64,000 nucleotides of DNA from Sapria himalayana (taxonomy: Eukaryota; Streptophyta; Magnoliopsida; Malpighiales; Rafflesiaceae). The notes beneath the pieces are model-generated. The model saw only the letters and a program-made list of their open reading frames with translations, was not told the DNA's origin and searched no databases. The translations under genes and the position numbers were made by a program. Where the stretch lies: contig JAREIK010014417.1 of assembly GCA_029783825.1 (NCBI GenBank), positions 960,001 to 1,024,000 of the forward strand. The letters run 5' to 3'. This document shows, piece after piece, positions 58,246 through 64,000 of this stretch (the first letter of the stretch is position 1; each line of letters starts with the position of its first letter).

Positions 58246-59224
58246 TATTTTATACATACATACATATACATATATATATATATATATATGTGTGTGTATA
58301 TATATATATAAAAATTGTATATACTCCAAAAAATATAAACATTTTCCAAAGAATAATATTGGATATTCTTCGGAAAATATATTTTTTTCTTTGACATTCT
58401 CCGTTAAATATTTGACATTCCCCAAAAAAATACCACGTAACTCATTTGATGTTATCTTATTTCGAGTCTACATAAATAATATCTATTATAATTATATATA
58501 TATATCAACTATGCACACACCCATTTATTTTTGATTTCCCTAAGCATATGAAATGCAAATATATCATTTATGATTAAATTATATTTCATGCATAGTTATA
58601 ACTACAAGAATACAAATCACACTGTAATATATTATTAAACCAAACATAGAAATTTTCATTAATTAACAATTAACAATTTAATTTCTAAAACAAGTTTGAA
58701 TTGAATTATAATTCATGATCATTTATGGTTCTTAAATGGAAAAAAATTCCAATAGAAGAAATCGCCTACCTCTTGGAATATTCCACAAAAACTTCTAGAA
58801 TTTACTACTGACAGAAAGCTCTCATCGTGCTCCAATTCTCGTAATTTCCTCAATTTCCTGTTTTCATATTCCTTTTTCATTTTTTTATTGTTTTATTATT
58901 TTATCATAATAATAAAAAAAAACTTTCTTTTGACACCTAGGATGCACATGCATGCAGCCTTGTTTTTTCCTAAATGTTTTTCATTTTTTAATTATTATTA
59001 TTATTTTAATTAATAATAATAAAATAATATTTAAAAAATTGATTAAATTTCAAATAACTTAGAATTCGATAAAATTTGTCACCGGATTGTAAAAAATTTC
59101 ATATTTTGTTCTTTACAGTAAAATTACCATTTGCTCTATTTTTTAGAAAAATAATAATATTTATTTATTTGGTTTTTTCCTAAATTTCATAATCAATCCC
59201 TAATATCATGCATACCGATTTTCA
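58246..59224. other. No gene seen; (TA)n and A+T-rich spacer
   Basis: TATA/TGTG run at 58256-58312; ATTATTATTATT at about 58992-59005. No domain recognised. Confidence 0.5.
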
Positions 59225-60700
59225 TCCTGCATATCATAGGATTATTATGTCCACATGTAGGAATGACATACTAAAATATTATATGTTTGAAAAAAGATAA
59301 AAATTAATGAATTTAGGCAATATAATATCATTACATTTATGATGTTAGATATCTAGGACTAATCGCTACATTGCATCTTTAACATGCCTCACATCCCACT
59401 ATATAGATTATAAATAAACACTTAATAAAAAAAATTTAGGATTTTTCGAGATTCTTCATCTTAATGATGAACCTGACATATATGAGTGCATGATGAGAAT
59501 CTTTAGGATATTATCATATTTAAAATAAAATATTTAGTATCATATTTAATAACACATCTAACAATGAAGTCGCTAATAATGTGTTTGTTAGGACCATTAG
59601 AGATGAGATATTAGAAAAAAATTTTCACGTTAAATGCATGTGCCATTTTATTAACATAATAGCACAAGTGAGGATGAATATTGTTTCTCCCGTATTAAAA
59701 AAATATAAAATTCACTAAAATGTCTTTGAACACTTGGCATACAATAAAAGTTTGGTAGTTTATTTTTGTTTTTGAGTCTAAAGAAAAAAAAATTCCAAAC
59801 AAATATGAGATATTGTTGGAATTATACTTACCTGATTGTTGAAGTCATGTGTTGGATACGAGCACATGATATCTGACCATATCATTAGTAAGCGTGATGA
59901 ACGTATTATTGATAATAGAGATTGTGATACATAACTTTTATTTAAGAAATTCCTTAAAATTTTTTATGATACGATGACATGTGTTCGTCTGTGTACACAC
60001 CCCCCCCCCCCCCCCCCCCCCACTTGTATTGCACTTAGGTGTATATGTAACATTAGCATATTTAGCAAGTTTGGAAATGACCCAACATTTAGTAGCATGG
60101 TTATTGAGATAGAAACCAAGTACTTATAGTACTAGTCCACCTTCCATCTCTTTATTGTCTGGTTACTTGCATAAAGCCCAGGATTAAGGTGCAATGGGTA
60201 GTAAAATATTTTGACATACATATCCTCGTGCATGAATGGGGATCACCAACCTGAAAAGTTTATTCACGAAAAGTTGACTGAGTTTTTTACATACTACGAC
60301 ACAAGGTATAATAGTGGTTATAACCATACTCTGAATATAGACATGAATATCTTATTCGGAGATGATTACTTCTTCATTCAGTTAGCAATGGAGGAATAAT
60401 GTGATAGACCATCGGATAGTAGTGAGCTATCTTAGTACTTAGATACTGATTATTGCTTAATCATATCACATAATGATAACATGAACTTTAATATTTTATA
60501 ATAGTGAAATGAGTCCACCTATCTCGTGCTGTCTAAGAAGGCACGGGATCTACTAACTCCCCTAGTGTCAAGCATAGCATCAAAGTCAATATTATTTTGT
60601 ATAGGAGATTGAAATTGCGGCTAGTATCATTGAGGCACTAGCATGCATGAAAGATTGAAAGGATTCGAGGTTGGGCATCCAAGATCAGGCTGGAACAAGA
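59225..60700 (+). pseudogene. hAT transposase, C-terminal two thirds, copy C
   Basis: Blocks equal to copy A: STCRNDILKYYMFEK-like at 59245, LCASHPT-like at 59380, DEPDIYECMMRI at 59466, NTSNNEVANNVFVRTI at 59550-59600, CHFINIIAQVRMN at 59640, and the hATC region, in which ILFGDDYFFIQLAMEE (60345-60396) and LSKKARDLLTPLVSSIAS (about 60527-60585) are better kept than in copies A and B. The final part near 60640-60700 (IIEALACM) closes the domain. Stops are present throughout. Confidence 0.75.
60000..60021 (+). repeat. Homopolymer of 22 C
   Basis: An uninterrupted C run inside the hAT transposase copy C. Copies A and B have only TTCCCACTAC and CTCCCACAAC at this place. Confidence 0.95.
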
Positions 60701-61195
60701 GCATAAGAGTTACTGGCAGATGATGACTCATGAGATTTTTAGGATGTCGAGACCACCACTAATGATACCATCAAACAATTACACAAAAATGATTATTTGC
60801 ATATTGACACCTTTTGGCATTGTGATTGAGCTTGATTGATGACTGTTATGTACTTATATTGTGTTATTTTATTTTTGGTTGGATTGAATGATAAATTCTT
60901 TTTTGTTATTTTTCATTACTAAAAATTGTGTTAATAATTTTATTTTTTTCAAAGTTAAGATTTATGTGAAATTATATTGTTATACTCAATGGATAACTCA
61001 CAATTTATAAAATAAATATTTAAAATCATAAACCACTTGTGGCTCGACCAAGATGGCAGCCGCTAGGCATGACCCGACATGACCCAGCATAGCCTAACAT
61101 GACCCAGCTCAATTTTGCCAAGACTCAAGCTGGCTAGGCCGACATGAATCAAGACCTGTCATTTAGAGGACGACATGGCCCGTTTGATACCTCTA

Positions 61196-62138
61196 GTGTT
61201 AGGTCATGCCGAGTCATGCCGGGAGCTGGGTTATGTGGGTTTTTGATTTTTAGTATGTAAATTACAAATTCCCAATACAAAAATATCCATCAAAATTAGG
61301 CAAAAAACTGACAACTGTCAGATTTTTGCCCTAGCCATTGGAATGAAATTCAACATCTAGGATTTCAACAATATTTTAATGCTATATGTATGTATATATA
61401 TGACTAACCATTGAGATTGCGGGTTAAGTTTTAGGTGTATGTAGGCACTACTAGTGGTGCGGCTATGCCTGAACCACATGCTCATCAGCCTGAGTTTTGA
61501 TTGTTGAGTCACTCGGCATTTTATCAGTCATCATAGCATCGGCCAACTCTAGTCGGCACAATGCCTGCAAGGAGTATAGGCTATACAGGCGACAAATAAA
61601 AAAGGCTATCACTTGTTAGTGTGTGACTAGGGATTAGGGGCCTCGAACACGCTGTTACTGGCGGCTGGCATGGCACGCTAAGGCTAGCCACATGGTGGGT
61701 ATCATTAAAAAAACTTATTACATGGCATAGTTTAAAAATCTTGTTAGAATTGTAAACTCCATATCGGTGTTGTATCAGTACCTGGCAGGTCAAGCACCCA
61801 ACTAGCTAGTGCCCGCTTCCTGTTAACCCATAAGGCATAAACCCGGTTCCTGACTTCTTGGTCTCATGACATATTTACCATGCAAGTGGACCGTGCCAGG
61901 CAGGCACAAGGCATGGCTGCCTCTGGCCCAGTACGTCATGAGCCGTGCCTTAGACCAGCCCAACCAAGTTTCTAATATTCTGTATCGGTGTCATGTGGGT
62001 TGAGCACATGCCACCTAGGCTGTGCCCACTTTTTATTAACAAGTAACCCATAAGGCATAAACCTAGTTTCTGACTTCTCGGTCCTAAGTCATGTTTACTA
62101 TGTCGGTGGACCATACCAAAGGGCCAAGCATGCTGATC
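61196..62138 (-). mobile_element. hAT element D, internally deleted, minus orientation
   Basis: The plus-left part 61200-61290 is the reverse complement of an hAT right end (compare 37645-37730 of A: GAATTTGTAATTTACA, AAAATCAAAAAC). The part 61310-62130 is the reverse complement of the left end and leader (compare 34540-35125 of A: AATGATAC, TGGCTAGCCTTAG, GAGGCCCCTAA, CTAACAAGTGATAGCC, AATTTCATTCCAATGGC). The whole transposase between them is missing. A segment of about 225 bp is tandemly duplicated (61758-61982 and 61983-62120: CCCATAAGGCATAAACC twice). Its outer TIRs are not clear. Confidence 0.6.
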
Positions 62139-63486
62139 TAGAGGTGGCAAGTGGGCCAGGTAGCCAAAGCACGGTCCAAGGCATGGCCCGATTAAACAAT
62201 GCTTGGTTGGGCATGACTATAAGTGTCAAACAAGCCCGGCTCATTTTTTTCAGGCCCATACGAGTTTGCGTGTCATGCCTAGCAAGGGTGGTTCACTAGA
62301 GGGTAAGCCTGGCACAACCCATGACCCAAAATTAGCTCAAGTTCAGGCTGGTTAGGGCTAGTTCGGGTCAGGTCTATTTTAGGTTAAGATAAAATTAGGA
62401 AAATTTGGGTTGATGCCGTCGTCATCCGTCGAGTGTGCCGAGCCATCCTTCATCGGGTGTTCATGTGTTGGCTGCCATGTGTCACTTGGTGTGTCGTAGC
62501 CTGTGATGTGCATGTGCCAAGTACCCGGATCATGCCTGGCATAGTATGTGGGCTGAAGACCCTCATCATGGCACGACACAAATAACACCGAGGGTTTGCC
62601 CGGCATGGGCCCATGCACGATCTTGGACCATACCAATCATGCATGAACTGTGATAGGCTTCAAGTCGGGCTCAGGCTGCCTAGCCCGTTTAACATCATAG
62701 GCATGACATGGCCCAGAACCATGCTTGGATACTTTCCTTGTAGATTTGAGGCACGGCTAGTGTTGTACTGTGTCAGGGGCTGTTGAACCTCGTGCTGGGC
62801 CAGGCACGACACTGATGCCTATCTAGTAGGCATGATCTAGAGGAACGGTTGGCTATCAAGTTTGGGAACTCGAGCCAAGTTTTGGGCATGGTAAGATTGG
62901 AACGTGTCCGACCCATCCGCTTATGCTAAAAAATTAATTTTTTATTAAAAAAAAGCTGCCAGCTTATACTAAAAAAAAAATTTTATTAAAAATACCTACC
63001 TCACTTTTTACAAGTGGCATACTTTTAAAAAAAATGACAACGTGTTTGCTCAGGACGTCCTCGTGGAATGGTCTAGGCCCATGTGGATGTGCAACACATG
63101 GCAAGCGGGCTCCCCCGATCCGAGCTCTCGAACACGAGCCAAGCCCGAGCCCCAAGCCCAAGCTGAGCGCCCAAACCTTCTGGAACTGACGATGATGTAA
63201 CGACTAACCCAAGTCCATTGCCCAATGGTCTAAAAAATAAAATAAAATAAGATGCATCTAGGCCATTGGATGAACTCCCCAATGACTAGGACAAAAAATA
63301 CGATGGCTATTGTAATTCTACCCTAAATAAGCATTAAAAAATTTTAAAAAAAATACAAAAATATATTAATTTTTTTTTGTAATCTATATATTGTTTTTTG
63401 TTATCTGTCAATCTCACATTCTCACTCTCCTTTCTATCTCAATTCTCTAAACCCCCACCCCCTCTTCCTCCCTCCCTCTCCCACAT

Positions 63487-63542
63487 ACACACACACACTC
63501 ACTCACTCACTCACACACACACTCTCTCTCTCTCTCTCTCTC
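63487..63542. repeat. (AC)n-(ACTC)n-(CT)n compound microsatellite
   Basis: ACACACACACAC, ACTCACTCACTC, ACACACAC and CTCTCTCTCTCT in a row inside the C+T-rich leader of hAT element E. Confidence 0.95.
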
Positions 63543-63640
63543 ACATCTCCCTGACTCTCTCTTTCTCATCTCTCTGAATTTCTCTCCTCTTGGTTTTATA
63601 CAAATAATTTTAAATCTAGAAAATAGAATTTATAATAAAA

Positions 63641-63712
63641 TTAATAAACTAACAAAATTCTAAAATAACAAATTAATAAACTAACAAAATTCTAAAATAA
63701 CAAATTAATAAG
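63641..63712. repeat. 33-bp tandem duplication
   Basis: AATTAATAAACTAACAAAAT followed by TCTAAAATAACA is present twice without change, then a third partial start. Confidence 0.85.
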
Positions 63713-64000
63713 CTTAAAGATATCGAGATTAACATTAAAATAAACATAGATAATGAAATTTAATGAGTTGTGAATTTGTGTTATTTTATTTATTTTTGTA
63801 TTTAATGATGAATGATGAGATATATGATTTTTTTTTGATATTTTGATTATTTATTATACTTTGTTATTTGAATTAATGAATTTATTTTTTGCGATTTATG
63901 TAAAATAAATAAATAATATAACGTCGCAACTCATAAAATACAAGTAGGTAACTTAAAATATGAAATTTAAAAAAAAAATTAAATGATTAATCCACAACTC

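Larger units (their letters stand above)
59225..61195 (+). mobile_element. hAT element C, 5' truncated
   Basis: Homology to element A starts abruptly at ATCATAGGATTATTATGTCC (59232) within the transposase and runs to the right end, which reverse complements to TAGAGGTATCAAACGGGCC (end 61195). BED region, leader and left TIR are absent. The right subterminal part at 61065-61115 repeats GGCATGACCC, GACATGACCC, AGCATAGCCT and ACATGACCCA in 10-bp steps. Confidence 0.75.
62139..64000 (+). mobile_element. hAT element E, left half, runs off the right edge
   Basis: TAGAGGTGGCAAGTGGGCC at 62139 is a left TIR. The next 1.1 kb is rich in GGCATGGCCC, GCACGAC and GGGCTC words; at 63258 AGGCCATTGGATGAACTCC corresponds to element A 35090, followed by the C+T-rich leader (63412-63590) and an A+T-rich part in which the transposase gene should start beyond 64000. 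A second TIR-like AGCCCGTTTAACATCATAG at 62680-62698 suggests that 62139-62698 may itself be a nested MITE. Short frames in this part are composition artefacts. Confidence 0.55.

Noticed and set aside
62379..63282. Overlapping minus-strand frames of 64-85 codons
   Set aside because: They lie in the subterminal G+C-rich part of hAT element E and show no family similarity.
1..64000. CRISPR array, bacterial operon or integrated virus
   Set aside because: No regularly spaced identical repeats with unique spacers and no dense coding were seen; all recognisable proteins belong to plant transposons.

Overview
This is a stretch of plant nuclear DNA, very A+T-rich and packed with transposable-element debris. 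The evidence for a plant is a plant-type LINE with a DUF4283 ORF1, Ty1/copia elements primed by initiator-tRNA-Met, En/Spm (CACTA) transposase domains including DUF4216 and the Ptta/En/Spm Transposase_24 type, Ac-like hAT transposases with BED-finger remnants, and Mutator-like MITEs with 9-bp target duplications. The lineage below flowering plants cannot be fixed from the sequence. I found no intact host protein gene; almost every long open frame is low-complexity microsatellite translation or a shadow of decayed transposon sequence.

Layout. 0-2 kb: 5' part of a copia element on the minus strand. 3.0-3.2 kb: short CACTA-like element. 4.05-9.03 kb: complete-length but dead LINE with 13-bp target duplications. 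9.6-25.3 kb: an old repeated unit of unknown nature (copies A, B and C), into which foldback elements (14.7-16.3 and 17.0-18.5 kb), a Mutator-type MITE (16.5-16.9 kb), a well-preserved hAT MITE (21.1 kb), a CACTA fragment (21.7 kb) and a copia RT fragment (22.7 kb) are inserted or adjoin. 25.6-28.5 kb: two copia remnants and one LTR. 29.85-40.74 kb: a copia element with both LTRs, split by an hAT element (34.5-37.9 kb). 41-43 kb: microsatellites, a fourth copy of the unit (D) and a foldback arm. 43.9-47.3 kb: minus-strand CACTA remnant. 47.7-50.9 kb: second hAT copy. 51-55 kb: two GAGCTC-rich inverted-repeat elements and unit copy E. 55-58 kb: minus-strand copia gag, microsatellites and a possible solo LTR. 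59.2-64 kb: three further hAT pieces side by side.

The most unusual observations are (1) a promoter-like module, two GTGCYCCAAA-type boxes exactly 21 bp apart followed by a TATA box 43-44 bp after the first, kept in five copies across 43 kb, and (2) a family of long-armed foldback elements whose arms contain degenerate tRNA-like A-box/B-box sequences and whose loops are TA/CA microsatellites. Paralogous empty sites inside the window support three of the insertions. All coordinates of decayed elements are read by eye and carry an uncertainty of tens of bases unless a target duplication is given.
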